From Gnomoniopsis sp. IMI 355080 (Eukaryota > Ascomycota > Sordariomycetes > Diaporthales > Gnomoniaceae), in contig JAPEVC010000056.1 in the NCBI GenBank assembly GCA_027946555.1, positions 62,001 through 126,000 on the forward strand: 64,000 bases of DNA, written 5' to 3'. Positions 32,659 through 43,665 of the stretch are shown piece after piece. A program made the translations under genes and the position numbers. Each line of letters starts with the position of its first letter. Positions within the stretch are counted from its first letter, which is position 1. Under the pieces are notes generated by a model. That model did not search any database. It was not told where the DNA came from and was given only the letters and a program-made list of their open reading frames with translations.

Positions 32659-34587
32659 TTACTCTCTAAACCCTGGTCTCGAAAACTTTTCCAAATCAAT
32701 AGTAGAGTCATCGCCATCTCTCAACACCTTGATCTTCCCCCTCAGACTGCCCCTTCTCGCCTCCGCCTTGTCGATCCTGCTTCTTCTCCCCGTCACATTC
32801 CTCGCATGCCCCATCGTCCGCGCCAGTAGCCCCGCCGAGTTGCGAGTCGCATCCCCAAACGTCGTCGTGCCAGGACTGGGCGAGTCAGGGCTCCAGCTAC
32901 TCGTCGTCGGCGTCGGCGTCGGCCCTGACCCGCTCGATGCAGTAGAGTCGCGCTTGTGTATACTTACGGAACTGCTGCTGCCGGTCGTAAAGAGGCGAGC
33001 GAGTAAGGAGAGCCTCGCTTGTCCGTCCTCGGCCTCCTCGACGGTGGCTCGTATGCTAGTTGATACAGGTGGGTAGGGAGTCGGCTGGGGTTGTTTGCGC
33101 CACGAAGAAGAAGAGGAGACGGTCTCTAGTGGCGAAGGAACGTGACCACGGCGCTCCGAGAGGTTGTCCTTCTTCCGAAAGCGGTTAAGCGCAAAAGGAC
33201 GCGAGACTGATGATGAGCGAGACAGGGTCGAGTCGATGGTGGAGCTGACGCTGCCTTGCGTGCTGCCACGGGAGCGAGGAGTGAGTGTCGTGTGGCTGGC
33301 CTGATGTTGTTTGCTATCCCAGCCCATATGCTTGGGTATGGGTGAGAGAGCATCATCTCCATCCACCCTTCCGCCCGGCGACCAGAGGGGGCTGCTCTTT
33401 GCGATAGCCACCGCGCTATCGTGGTAGAGCTCCGCGGCAGTGGGCTCCATTTCAAACTCCGACTCGGATATTTCGCTGGAAGACGAGCTGTGCGACTCTT
33501 CCTCGGTATATTGGTCCCACGATTCTGGCCGGTCTGTATTCGGCGTCCTTTGTTCCGGCGTCGAAACCCCGACGTCAGCAGCGTTGAAGCCAGAGAGCTG
33601 CAAGGCCTCTTTGACGACTATGCGAGAGGCCTCTTCATGCGAAGCATCATCATGAACGGGAGCAGTTGCAGGTGCAGGTGCAGGTTTGATGTATCTCGGG
33701 GCCGCTGCGAGTGGAGTGATCAACTCATCTATGCTCTCTGCGTACGATTGTGAGCAGGTCGACTCCGGCGGCTCAGCATATCCCGGATCCTCGACAATCT
33801 CTTCCTCCACAATCTCGTGGCAATATAAGCTGAGGCTCGATTCCGAGGAGTCGTCGGATATTTCTTCGTTCAGGGTCTGCAGCTGGAATTCACTATCCCG
33901 TCTGGGACCGTAGTCGAGGCCGGTGAGTTGTCGGATCTTTTGCGTCGAATTATGAAGGCTTGGCGTGTCTGTGGACGATACAGAAGAGGTTGGGCTCATG
34001 TTCCCAGTCAACTTGAGGATTTTTTGCACACTCGACTTGGTTTGGGGCGACAGGACTTCATCTGGCGGCACTGTGGGAGGTGAAATAATGCAGAGCGCGG
34101 CTGGCAAGGTGTGCCTATGGGCAAATGGCGGCCGTGGATCCGGGCCTGCGGTAGCCTGTGCGATCCTTCGTTCCAATCCGGCTGTGCTTGACCCGGGCCT
34201 GGAGCTTCCAGCAGAGTATCTTGAATGTGCTATAAGATCTAAATCTAAAGCAGATAGAAGGTGTTTCCGCGATCTCAGCCTCGTTGGGATCATGTCATCT
34301 GGGCCGAGGCTCTGATGGAGTCTGACAGACCTGGTCGGTGACTCGACCTCCCAGTCGAACATGAACGGGTCATCTTGGTTGCTGGATTTTGGCGACGACA
34401 AGGCCTGACTCACCTCTGACGTGAAGGCCTGACTTATCTCGGACGTGCAAGAGGAGGCGATAGATGTCGCACGTATAGGTAGAGGAGGCAGCGGCTTCTT
34501 TGCATATTTGGTGACGTTCGTGGGAGGTGAGCGGGGGCCCAAGTCGACAGAGTCGCTCGACACCACCCACTGCTCTGTGAAAGCCAT
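32659..34587 (-). CDS. Ser/Pro-rich disordered protein of unknown function
   Basis: Single-exon frame of 642 residues, starting at the ATG at 34587 (MAFTEQWVVSSDSVDLG); the frame extends ten codons further only from a TTG. I do not recognise a catalytic domain. It is low in hydrophobic residues and rich in Ser, Thr and Pro, with proline-rich motifs near the N-terminus (KPLPPLP, a possible SH3 ligand). A short motif recurs: SVQKILKLTGNMSP, TQKIRQLTGLDYGP and VVKEALQLSGFNAA. Acidic stretches (EIVEEEIVEDPGYAEPPE, EEESHSSSSSEISE) and a basic C-terminal quarter (RRSRIDKAEARRGSLRGKIK) follow. Composition suits a signalling or cytoskeletal scaffold, but that is inference. Codon use resembles the neighbours, so I accept it as a real gene. 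Confidence 0.7.
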   Translation of the reverse strand: MAFTEQWVVSSDSVDLGPRSPPTNVTKYAKKPLPPLPIRATSIASSCTSEISQAFTSEVSQALSSPKSSNQDDPFMFDWEVESPTRSVRLHQSLGPDDMIPTRLRSRKHLLSALDLDLIAHSRYSAGSSRPGSSTAGLERRIAQATAGPDPRPPFAHRHTLPAALCIISPPTVPPDEVLSPQTKSSVQKILKLTGNMSPTSSVSSTDTPSLHNSTQKIRQLTGLDYGPRRDSEFQLQTLNEEISDDSSESSLSLYCHEIVEEEIVEDPGYAEPPESTCSQSYAESIDELITPLAAAPRYIKPAPAPATAPVHDDASHEEASRIVVKEALQLSGFNAADVGVSTPEQRTPNTDRPESWDQYTEEESHSSSSSEISESEFEMEPTAAELYHDSAVAIAKSSPLWSPGGRVDGDDALSPIPKHMGWDSKQHQASHTTLTPRSRGSTQGSVSSTIDSTLSRSSSVSRPFALNRFRKKDNLSERRGHVPSPLETVSSSSSWRKQPQPTPYPPVSTSIRATVEEAEDGQARLSLLARLFTTGSSSSVSIHKRDSTASSGSGPTPTPTTSSWSPDSPSPGTTTFGDATRNSAGLLARTMGHARNVTGRRSRIDKAEARRGSLRGKIKVLRDGDDSTIDLEKFSRPGFRE

Positions 34588-35285
34588 GTCTCGGATTGTA
34601 GAACGTCTCTCAACCAAGCGGCAGAAGCAAGAGGGAAGCCATTGTGGTTACTCGATAACTTCCAATCCACAAGTTCGTCGGAGCAGTCCAACATTCCGAC
34701 ATGGCCGTATATACACAAAGAAGCGAGGGACAGAAGTCCGCTTTCAGCCGTTGACACTTGACAACTAGTTTCTGGTCCGTCAGCTCCGTCTAGGGGAAAG
34801 ATCGTAAAAGACGGGCCACACTTGTGTCGCCCCTCACGCTTGGATGCTTCTCGAACGTGGATTGCTGCCGCACATACATACACACAGAGAGAGAGAGAAA
34901 GAGAGGATGAGAGCCGGCATGGGCGCAAACAAGAAGTTTCACATGCTGGTGTGCCCATGTGTGTGCGGCTCGTATCGCGCATCGCGACCCTCGGTCAACT
35001 CTGCTCCTTTGACGAGACCCCAAATCAAGGCACCTATGGCCGACCTCTTACTGTGACTGTCCAGACCTCGAATCGTTGACAAAGCGTAGCCAGATTCTCG
35101 TTGATGTTGTGCTCAATTCATCGTGGGTTCAGAACACAACTGCGTGTGCGTGCAGCTCACACCTGAGCCTAGCACGAAATCCCGTAGCATGTTGAGAAGG
35201 ATGACAACAAAGTGTCATTTGTTGTATGATATATCGCTGGAGTCGATGACAGAAGGCTCAGTGGATTAAAGTCTCCATGCTCCTG

Positions 35286-35326
35286 AACTCGTCCTGGACG
35301 AGTTGGACGAGTTCGTCCTGGACGAG
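35286..35326. repeat. Cluster of overlapping palindromes built from GGACGAG
   Basis: The heptamer GGACGAG and its complement CTCGTCC (or a close variant) alternate five times. The best hairpin is 35286-35304, with perfect 9-bp arms (AACTCGTCC / GGACGAGTT) around one base. The next is 35305-35318 (GGACGA / TCGTCC arms). Confidence 0.8.
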
Positions 35327-36807
35327 GAGGGTCAGTTCCATCCATGCGGTACTACTTGTAAGTACTACTGCTGCGCTCCACTTTCGGCATCTCCGCCGCC
35401 AAGTTATCTTAGTACAGGTGGCAGGCGCGGCCCGCGCACTATCTGCCCTACCACCGAGAGCCGGAAACAGGACTGCGCACAGCAGGTGCAGTCGAATATA
35501 TATTACCGACCGTGTGTGCCCAATGCCCACCACCTTCTCTCTTGGGCCAATGCTAGGCTGTGGCTTACTAGAAACGATCTTGGACTAGTTTGTGCAGACC
35601 AGTCTTGTCTTGTATCGCAGCTACCTAAAGTATCTTCACACACCTAACCTAGGCATGTGCTGTGTCTTTTGCTACCAAGTCGGTCGACACGTGGCCTTGT
35701 CTCAGCTCAAAGTATAAGTATGTTTGACTCTGTCGAATCCTCTGTCGGTTCGAGTGTTGGCATGATGGAGTAGGCAGGCAGGCTACATGTGCTGCGTAGT
35801 GGAGCACAGCTTGGGTCACTCTGACTGAAACACTGTCACGCTGACGCTGATGCTCTGAATCTGACTGTACAAGGTGAGCCCAATCAAAACGCAAGAGGGT
35901 GCTGAAGATTGCATTGCCAGGTACGTACAGCCTCGACAGATATAGACGGGATGTGAGCAATGGCTGACATGTTGGTCAGCCGCTCTGAGTTGCACAGGGC
36001 GTCAGACTGCAAAACAAATTCAGGCCAGGAACACGAGTGAAAAGTAACGCTTGTTACTCGTCGGCAAACAAAGCAAAGATCGAGGGTGGTGGCACACGGC
36101 TAAGCTTCTACCGTCAGTACTACCTTATGCAGTAACATAGTAGTCCTCCTACTACCTGTGTTCCGGTGGTTAGGTTCCCCTAGTTACTGCCATAGTCTAG
36201 GACCTACCTTCAGTTCACTATGGCAGCTAGACACAGTAGAGAAACAGGGGATGGCCAGTCGTTGCGGCACATGCTGGCCCTACCCGGGACGCCCTTGTAA
36301 GCCACATGCAAGCACATGCAGCTGTCCGATCCACTTCCATGGAGCTTGCAGCTTCGACGCAGACGTCAAAGCTTCGCGTCCCTTTTTCCTGTGCCAGTGG
36401 GTAACAGTGTACAATTGAGCTCATCAACGTTGTCCAAGCTTGGACGTGGAGGACCCAGATCTATGGAAGCGCGGCACATTCCTTCCCATCCTCCCACCCC
36501 CTAACGCCGTTGCAATGGCAGTGGGTTCTCCACTTAAGACGAGCGTCATCAAAGGTTTCGGCGCCAACCTTTTGTTTCCAACTCTCCCGAGGTCGTCCTA
36601 GCCCTGGTCTGGACCCTCTGCGCGTTATGCGTACTCCGATACTATGCACTGCGTTGTATGTGCAGAACTATGGTACAGCACTCTCGCCATTGTCGATGAG
36701 CGGGCACAAACATGCCATGCTTGGGCCTGAACGCAATCCCCAATCACGTCCATGGTGCGTCTCTTTTCGAGTCAGCTACTATGTACGGTCACGCAGGGCC
36801 CCTCGAG

Positions 36808-36846
36808 GCGGAACTGCGAAGCGGAACCTCGAAGCGGAACCTTGAG
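36808..36846. repeat. Three tandem 13-bp units
   Basis: Units GCGGAACTGCGAA, GCGGAACCTCGAA and GCGGAACCTTGAG lie end to end; they differ only at the last few bases. Confidence 0.85.
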
Positions 36847-37663
36847 GCCCTTGGGACCTATCTTTGCCTCACGTTGGAGTCCCCATTGTTATGAGTGGAT
36901 GCGCGCCCAGCTGAAAAAGGACTGCGCCATCAGTGTACGAAGCTTGGTCCACCGTGAACCATCCACCACAGCACAAAACCTCGTGGCCCCAATTTCATCA
37001 GCTCGCATAGATGGTGAGATGATCGTCCCAAATTCCGCCCACCGCAAATGAATGCCACGACCGTTGGACATTAGACGGCTGTGCGATGCTCACTGGGATC
37101 CTGCTGCCTACTTACCTGATGTCTTGGTTCAGGATCCTGAGCTGAGCTGATCCTTATACCATAGCCACAGTAGGGCAAACCTTTTGAGTTTTGCCTAGTT
37201 ATTGTGGTCCATCTTCTGTTTCTGATCTGCCCTTGGTCTCGTTTCGCACGTCCGCGCATACACTTGAACTAGTTGTCCGCTTCCGTTTGACTCTACCCCT
37301 ACTCTGGTATAAACTTCGAGCCGCCTTTTCCCTTGGACTGCGAATGTCTTAGAGTCAGCTTACGGAGTACGCAAACCTTCTCCATCGCTGTTTCCGACAG
37401 TCAATGAACTTTCCTTGCTCCAACGCACAGCCGATCCCAATCTCACACCTATTCTTACCCCCCCTGTCAGACCATTGTCGTATTTATAGTGTCCTCACCG
37501 TCCTCGCTGTTTTTCGCCTACGTACGTACGGAAGCTTGTGACAGCCTGCTTCAGCTTGTTTGGAGGTCGAGTCACCGCGATACAAGACCCTTGGCGCAGC
37601 AGAGCTACTACCGGCGGCTCACTCGCACAAAAGTAAGAAAGAAAACAAGAGAGCTGTGTACGG

Positions 37664-37673
37664 TACCTAGGTA
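37664..37673. repeat. TACCTAGGTA palindrome, copy 4
   Basis: Exact copy, 88-97 bp upstream of the mannosyltransferase ATG. Confidence 0.85.
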
Positions 37674-37760
37674 CTACCTACACAAACAACCACGCCGTCA
37701 CCACAAGAGGAATTGGGCCATTATTTCGAATATGTCCCATTCCCCCAGAAACACCACATC

Positions 37761-39368
37761 ATGACATTTCTACGAAGAAGGACCGCACGAAGTCCTACCA
37801 GGCTCGCCATGTTCCACTCATTCGCGCGCCCCTCGCGGCGCTTCGTCCTCATCACCCTCTCGCTCTTACTTCCTCTCCTCATAGAAGCCTTCCTGCACTG
37901 GCGCAAATTCGACATACCCAAACCCTTGGAGGACATCGACCCGCCCTTCTACACCGGCTGCCAGGAGCCTGACGTCCAGGCCCAGGCCCAGCCCCGAGAA
38001 AACGCGGCCCTGGTGATGCTTGCGCAAAACTCCGAAATCGACGCCGCGCGCCGCACTGTGCAGTCCGTCGAGGACCGCTTCAACCGCTGGTACCACTACC
38101 CATACGTCTTCCTCAACGATCAGCCGTGGGACCCCGAATTCGTTCGCCTGATGAACGCGACGGTCTCTGGTGAGGCTCGATTCGAGGTCATCCCGCACAG
38201 CGAGTGGACGTACCCGGAATGGATGGACCAGGATGCCGCGCGCCAGAGCATCTTGAAGCAGGGCGAGCAGGGCATTCACTACGGTGGACGCGAAGGCTAC
38301 CATCACATGTGCCGATTCTTTTCAGGGTGAGCTTTTACCCTCCCGTGGGGGCCTGGCCCCCAAACCATGATACATGGTATAACTGCAAAACCGCCCACCC
38401 TTTCCCGGCTCATTAGGGCGCTACCCCCAAATTAGCACTTTAACCGAAGGCATGGATGAGCGGCCCGAATGACGGACATTATTCGCTCCTCATTTCATTG
38501 CGCGTCTTTCGCTAATTGCTGTACCTTGCAGGAAATTCTACACGCTTGAGGCCCTGCGCCCGTACAAGTGGTACTGGCGGCTAGAGCCGGATGTCGACTT
38601 CAGTTGCAGCGTGACGTACGACCCGTTCGTGGAAATGGCGCGCCACAAGAAGGTGTACGGGTGGACTATTTCGCTCTGGGAAGAGCCTAATACGTGCCCG
38701 AGTCTGTTCCGGCACATGAGCGATTTCAAGGAGAACCACCATATTGCGACGACCAAGCTGTGGACCGCGATGATGCAGGCGAGCTGGCTTCCCTACCCGT
38801 TCCGCAGGTGGTTGGGTTATTTGCCGCTACATGATCGGTACGGCGACGTTTGGAGCTTGTGTCATTACTGGAGCAATTTCGAAATTGCGGACTTGGATTT
38901 TTTTCGCGGTAAAGAGTACCAGGAATTATTCAACTTTCTGGATGAGAAGGGTGGATTCTACGACGAGAGGGTAAGCTCCACCAACGCACACACACATACC
39001 ACCCTACATTGCACAATTTGCGAGTCGTGTTATGACACGATGCTAATAATCCCATTCTGCAGTGGGGCGACGCAGCAGTGCACTCCTTAGCGGTCGGCAT
39101 GCTCCTCGAGCCTGAACGCGTCCATCATTTCAGCGACTTTGCCTACCGGCACGACAGCTTCCAGCAATGCCCGGCCAACGCGCCAGGCCTCCAGCTACAG
39201 GGATCGATCGCCCTTGGTGACGCGCTGTTTAGCGATGAGAAGGACGGCGGTGTGGGCTGTCGTTGTAGTTGTGACTCGAGCAAGACGATTAACTTCCCTG
39301 GGTACTGCATGAATAAGCTGAGGCAGCCGACTCGACCGGATCGGCCATGGCTGACTTGGTTCCTATGA
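37761..39368 (+). CDS. GT15 alpha-1,2-mannosyltransferase (KRE2/KTR family)
   Basis: Golgi type II membrane enzyme adding alpha-1,2-mannose from GDP-mannose to N- or O-linked glycans. Exons 37761-38326, 38532-38970 and 39063-39368; introns of 205 bp (GTGAGC) and 92 bp (GTAAGC) keep frame. Product 436 residues. A short basic tail is followed by a membrane anchor at about 28-45 (FVLITLSLLLPLLIEAF), a stem, and the catalytic domain opening NAALVMLAQNSEIDAARRTV. Family motifs: YPYVFLNDQPWD, YKWYWRLEPDVDFSCSV (the nucleotide-sugar/Mn2+-binding core), and YGDVWSLCHYWSNFEIADLD. The nearest family branch looks like KTR4/KTR5, but this is a guess. Start: ATG at 37761; a second in-frame ATG at 37809 would still precede the anchor. 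Convergent with the ERD1-like gene. Confidence 0.9.
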
Positions 39369-39813
39369 GACACTGAAGAAATGGCGGGGTTTTTCTTCTT
39401 CTTTTTTTGGAAAGCTCTTAAAACATACTAAGAGTTTCATCGACGGGGCGTTGGGATGGGAATTGATTCTGATACCCATTTGTTTTCCTGCGGAGTTGGA
39501 TGGCTCGGAATGGATTGGAAGTGGTTACTTCACAGGCACTGGCATTGGGCACAACTAGGCGTTGTTAGATGAGATTCGAAATATACTCGAGGAATATCAT
39601 CCAAATATGCTATTTCTTGCATTATACGTGAGATCTGAATGCAACCATAAACTCCTACTATTCGACATCGAGCCTGGTATCACTTCCAATGCATTGCAAG
39701 AACCAAATTCCGCATCTAATCATCAGGTACTCCGACACACACACAGACCTGGCCCCGTCTATAACTAAAGGAAAGCCCCGAGTTGCAATCTCGCGCACGG
39801 TTTTGGGACGATC
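39369..39813. other. Convergent 3' region
   Basis: 445 bp between two stop codons; holds both 3' UTRs. A T-rich run lies just after 39390. Nothing else seen. Confidence 0.6.
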
Positions 39814-41153
39814 CTAGTCATCCTCGTCCTCGTCGTCCTTGTATCTGCCCTGGTAATCTCCCAACAAGATATCATCGACACCGAGTCCCGTGTTGAGGTT
39901 TCTAAGCCACTCGGTCTCAACACGGAAGAAGATCCATACCCATCTTCGGAACACCTCCAGGAATTCAATGATGAAAATTGATGCCTCGAAATCCGCGATA
40001 TGATCCAAATGCGGGCTCAATTTCAACGACCACGTACATCGGAGCATCAAGTCCATCGCAATAACGAAGTAATACGTTGGTGGGCCGTTTCCAATCAGCA
40101 ACCGCCTCCGAAGGCCCAGCGCATGGTCGGGGGCAGTTCGCTCGCGCTTGCCGGCAAACATCGTCAGGTCCCAATCCTTGGCTACATCCCAGTAAAAGCT
40201 ATACGCGCTGTTCACTAGACACGCCACTACCCATGCACGATACAGGCCCGTCCGCTGCGCATCGTACTCATGCGTATTGGGCAAGTTCCGCTGCATCGCA
40301 CTAAAGATGATGACGGGAAACGCCGTCGCATACTTGGTCGCGTTGGCCAGGTGCTGCCCACCCCAGCCGACAGACTCCTTGTACGGCGCGGACCGCACGC
40401 GCACATACTCAATCAGGCACTGGCGCAAGCGGATGAGGTATGGCAAGGCCATGAGCAGCGGAACCAGGACGCGGCCGCCGCAGTTTCGGTCGGGCCGGTC
40501 GGTGGCGGAGCCGGTGGCGCCGTGGAAGAACATCATGCAGACGCACACAAACAGGTCGCCGAGCACTTTGGCGTACGAGGTGAGCACATCGGCCAGCAGG
40601 ACGTCGCCAAACTTGCCATCCGAGGCCTGCGCAAGACCGCCGACGCTGACGCGCTTGAGGGTCGAGAGGAGACGGCCGCGGCCGCTGTGGGAAAGGGAAA
40701 AGCGGCGGAGCGGAAGGGCGAAGAGAAGGGCGAGGACGAGCAGATAGGTCATGGGCATCCAGTCATAGTAAACGACGAGGGTGGGGTCTCGATGGGAGAA
40801 GAGCCAGAAGGTGACGATGGAGAAGGCAAAGGTCGCGGAGAGGACGGAGGCGAGGCGGTAGGTCGAGAGGTGGTGAGGTGGGTGCGAGGCGGAGGGCCGT
40901 GATGGATACCGGATGAGCGAGGGCACGTCGATTTTCAGTTCGTAGAGGTAGTGAAGGTTGATGCCCCAACCCCATACGGCTGCAGAGGATTGGTCAGTGT
41001 CCTTCTTCGAGAGAAACGTAGTGATCGATCAGTCGGGTCCTTTGGAGGGGGGCTAGGCTCACCAGCGACCACGATGAAGGCAACACGGTAGGGCAAGGGG
41101 AACGTGAGGCTAAAAGAGTCGAGCTGCGGCTCGACCGCGGGATCGCCGTCCAT
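39814..41153 (-). CDS. ERD1: ERD1-like EXS-domain membrane protein
   Basis: Multispanning protein of the ERD1/XPR1 (EXS) type; in yeast Erd1 acts in the Golgi, in retention of ER luminal proteins and recycling of glycosyltransferases and of phosphate. Exons 41063-41153 and 39814-40979; the 83-bp intron (GTGAGC ... TGCAG) restores a continuous N-terminus FPLPYRVAFIVVAAVWGWGI then NLHYLYELKID. Product 418 residues. EXS hallmarks: DVLLADVLTSYAKVLGDL, a long hydrophobic core, YRAWVVACLVNSAYSFYWDVAKDWDL, and EFLEVFRRWVWIFFRVETEW near the end. The C-terminus is acidic (DDEDEDD). Divergent from PEX10, with 550 bp between starts. Its neighbour is a mannosyltransferase, a plausible client, though adjacency may be chance. 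Confidence 0.85.
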
Positions 41154-41703
41154 GGGTGGCAGCCTATGTCTCCTCCTATATCCGTCTTCTTTGCAGCAAA
41201 TGCATGGGAGCGCTGATGTCGGAGTAGAGCACTCTCAGCTGCCGCGAGAGACTCTCAAGACGCAGTGTCAATTTTGGGGAGGTTGTTGACAAGGGATGAG
41301 GACAAAGTTGCCGTCGCAGATTGAGCCAGATAATTTCGGGAGCCACTCTGCCACTCTACCCGTACACCTGCAAGACTACGACAGACCGTTATGTCACGGC
41401 GCTGCGGCTCAGCCTTTTTAGTGGACATGGGTCGTAACTGTTAGGGGATAACAGACCCTTGTCTCCTTGTCCCCTTGTCCTTTGGTGCCCCTGCTCGTGC
41501 TGTAGCCCAGACCACTGACAGCCGAGGCACTTTAGCCTCCTCACCTCTTGATATTCTATAGGTGATCGAATGTCGACCGACAAGAACTTTCATTATCGGA
41601 AAATGGGCACCGACTCCCCATCCACACAGCAGAGGAGGGTATAGCCAAAAAGAAACAAAAACAAAACAAAAAAAAAGGAGAGCTCACACCAACCCCCGCT
41701 AAG
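41154..41703. promoter_or_regulatory. Divergent promoter region, ERD1-like / PEX10
   Basis: 550 bp between ATGs. It includes a CCTTGTCC-type short repeat at about 41457-41482 and an A-rich run just before PEX10 (about 41646-41678). No clear TATA box. Confidence 0.5.
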
Positions 41704-42921
41704 ATGGCTTCTGCGGACCGCAAACCCACGGCGTCCCCATCCTCCTCACCCTTCCCCTTCGCAACCGCACCCGACATCATCCGCGCGCACCAAAAGGACG
41801 CCTACTTCCAGGGCCTGCTCACCAACCAGCTCGTTGACCTTCACCGCCGCCTCCTCGGCGCGCGCTCCTCCCATGCCTGGGCAACCGAGTCTCGCACCCT
41901 CGCCGACTTGCTCTACCTATGCCTCACCACCCTCATAGGCAACCGCACCCTGGGCGAAGAATACTGCGACCTCATCCAAGTCGAAGCACCACCTTCTCAC
42001 TCCTCCTCGTCCGATTCTACATCTAGCAAGCCCGGTGGTCCAGTCCTCCCCTCCCTTGGCCGCCGCGCATCCTACATCTCCCTGTCCATCCTCCTACCTT
42101 ACGCCCTCACGCGCCTCCTCCCCACCGTCCGCGCCCGCCTTCGCTCCCGCCTCGAAGTTCGCCTCGCAAACCTCAACCACGCACATAAAGCCACTTCGCT
42201 CGAGTATCGCGCTAAGCGCTACCTGCTCACACATCTTACCCCGCTCACCTCGGGCGCGCACATCCACGCCGTGGTGCTGGCGACCTTTTACTTCACCGGC
42301 GCGTATTACAGCCTGTCGAAGCGGCTCACGGGCTTGCGCTATGTCTTCACGCGGCGACTGCCATCACAGCAGCAAGACGGGGCAGGCCCGGACAACGGAC
42401 GCGCGGGCTACGAGGTGCTCGGCGTGTTGCTGGTCGTGCAGCTCGTGGTGCAGGGGTACCTGCACGTGCGGCGGACCCTGGCAGCCGAGGGAGAGGAGGC
42501 TACTGTGGAGGCGGCGATTCGGGAGCGCGCGTGGGGCCCTTCCGCGCCGGAGGTGAGCTTGGAACACGAGTACAGCTATAACGGGAATAACGACCTGCTC
42601 TTGCAGACGGGCACGCCGGGTACGCAGAAGGACAAAAGAGCGATTGGGATGATGGCGCATACGCCTGTGGTCAACGGTGGGGAGGGCGAGGGTGCGCGGT
42701 ATGATTTGAAGGACGACAAGGTGCTGGGATGGATCAAGGGCCGAAGTCAGAGGAAGTGTACCCTATGTCTAGAGGAGCTCAAGGATCCAAGTGCGACGAG
42801 TTGTGGGCATGTATTTTGCTGGACGTGTATTGGAGACTGGGTGAGAGAGAAACCTGAATGTCCACTTTGCAGGAGAGAGGTCATGATACAGCACATCCTG
42901 CCCCTGCGACCATCTAGTTGA
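41704..42921 (+). CDS. PEX10: PEX10, peroxisomal RING E3 ubiquitin ligase
   Basis: Member of the PEX2-PEX10-PEX12 ligase that ubiquitinates the import receptor PEX5 in the peroxisomal membrane. Single exon, 405 residues. The N-terminal Pex2/Pex12-type domain starts near PDIIRAHQKDAYFQGLLTNQ, with membrane helices including LADLLYLCLTTLIGNRTLGE and IHAVVLATFYFTGAYYSLSK. The C-terminal C3HC4 RING finger spans about 352-389: CTLCLEEL, then SCGHVFCWTC and CPLC. All eight zinc ligands are present. A Ser-rich insert lies at about 100-115. Length and order match fungal PEX10. ATG at 41704 follows a purine-rich leader. Confidence 0.95.
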   Translation: MASADRKPTASPSSSPFPFATAPDIIRAHQKDAYFQGLLTNQLVDLHRRLLGARSSHAWATESRTLADLLYLCLTTLIGNRTLGEEYCDLIQVEAPPSHSSSSDSTSSKPGGPVLPSLGRRASYISLSILLPYALTRLLPTVRARLRSRLEVRLANLNHAHKATSLEYRAKRYLLTHLTPLTSGAHIHAVVLATFYFTGAYYSLSKRLTGLRYVFTRRLPSQQQDGAGPDNGRAGYEVLGVLLVVQLVVQGYLHVRRTLAAEGEEATVEAAIRERAWGPSAPEVSLEHEYSYNGNNDLLLQTGTPGTQKDKRAIGMMAHTPVVNGGEGEGARYDLKDDKVLGWIKGRSQRKCTLCLEELKDPSATSCGHVFCWTCIGDWVREKPECPLCRREVMIQHILPLRPSS

Positions 42922-43665
42922 GGCAGGAAGATGTGCAAACGAATTAATGATGTTTGATGAACAAGGCGAGGCCATAATTATTGCTTTGCTCGTAGAACTG
43001 GTCTTGACGTACTATATACCCCGTGAAGTGAGATCCCGACACCAGCGGTGTATTTGTCACATACTGTCACCCCAACGATATCATTGCAAGATGTGCCGTT
43101 CTGTACGCCTTTATACCAGATGGAAAATGTGGGTATCGTTGACAATGAGTGTCAAAATTCTGGTAGAAGTGAGAGACATCTTCATATACTCGCAACATTG
43201 CAAGACAGTAGAGGCAAATCAACGTGTCGCCCACGATGCCGTCGCACCCATGTCCTTCTCTGGATGCTCAACGATGTCCAGCCGAGGAGCTATTTTCCAT
43301 TAAGCTTTCTTCCACCTGCCGCAGAGTACAGACATAGAAAATGGTGGGCGTTGTTGTGTCCCAGGAATAGAGTCAAGGTTATCCATTCCATCCGCGTCCC
43401 GAACGCAAAGAGGAATACCAAGATAAGCTTCCATGGACCCCCTTTCTTTTCAACAAAGAATCCAAGCACTCAAGGCGACCCGAAGCATAGATCGAGGTAT
43501 CATTGCCGTCCTCCTAGCATTTCACCGAGAACGCCGTTGACACCTGCCGAGGTCCACAAACGCCGTTCTGTCAAATGCAATCCAAACCAAGCGTAATGGA
43601 GCTCCGCTTGCCCACTCGTTCGCTCGCTCGCTCGCTCGCTGGTTGTAGGTTTCGTTCAAACAAAG
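42922..43665. other. Convergent 3' region, no gene seen
   Basis: 744 bp between PEX10 and LYAR-like stops. The + frame 43048-43596 is open but has no coding-like composition. A (CGCT)4 repeat is at 43621-43636. Confidence 0.55.

Larger units (their letters stand above)
34588..37760. other. 3.2-kb divergent gene-free region
   Basis: Lies between the starts of the Ser-rich gene and the mannosyltransferase. No convincing coding frame. It contains an AC/AG microsatellite (about 34870-34905), a cluster of overlapping palindromes (35286-35326), three tandem 13-bp units (36808-36846) and a TACCTAGGTA palindrome (37664-37673). The 300 bp before 37761 are C/T-rich in places and probably form the mannosyltransferase leader. 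Confidence 0.6.

Noticed and set aside
34434..34982. Minus-strand open frame of 182 codons overlapping the Ser-rich gene start
   Set aside because: Shifted frame of the accepted gene plus its promoter; Cys/Ser-rich translation typical of a shadow.
43048..43596. Plus-strand open frame of 182 codons between PEX10 and the LYAR-like gene
   Set aside because: Starts and ends arbitrarily in a convergent 3' region, with no recognisable domain and no codon bias.
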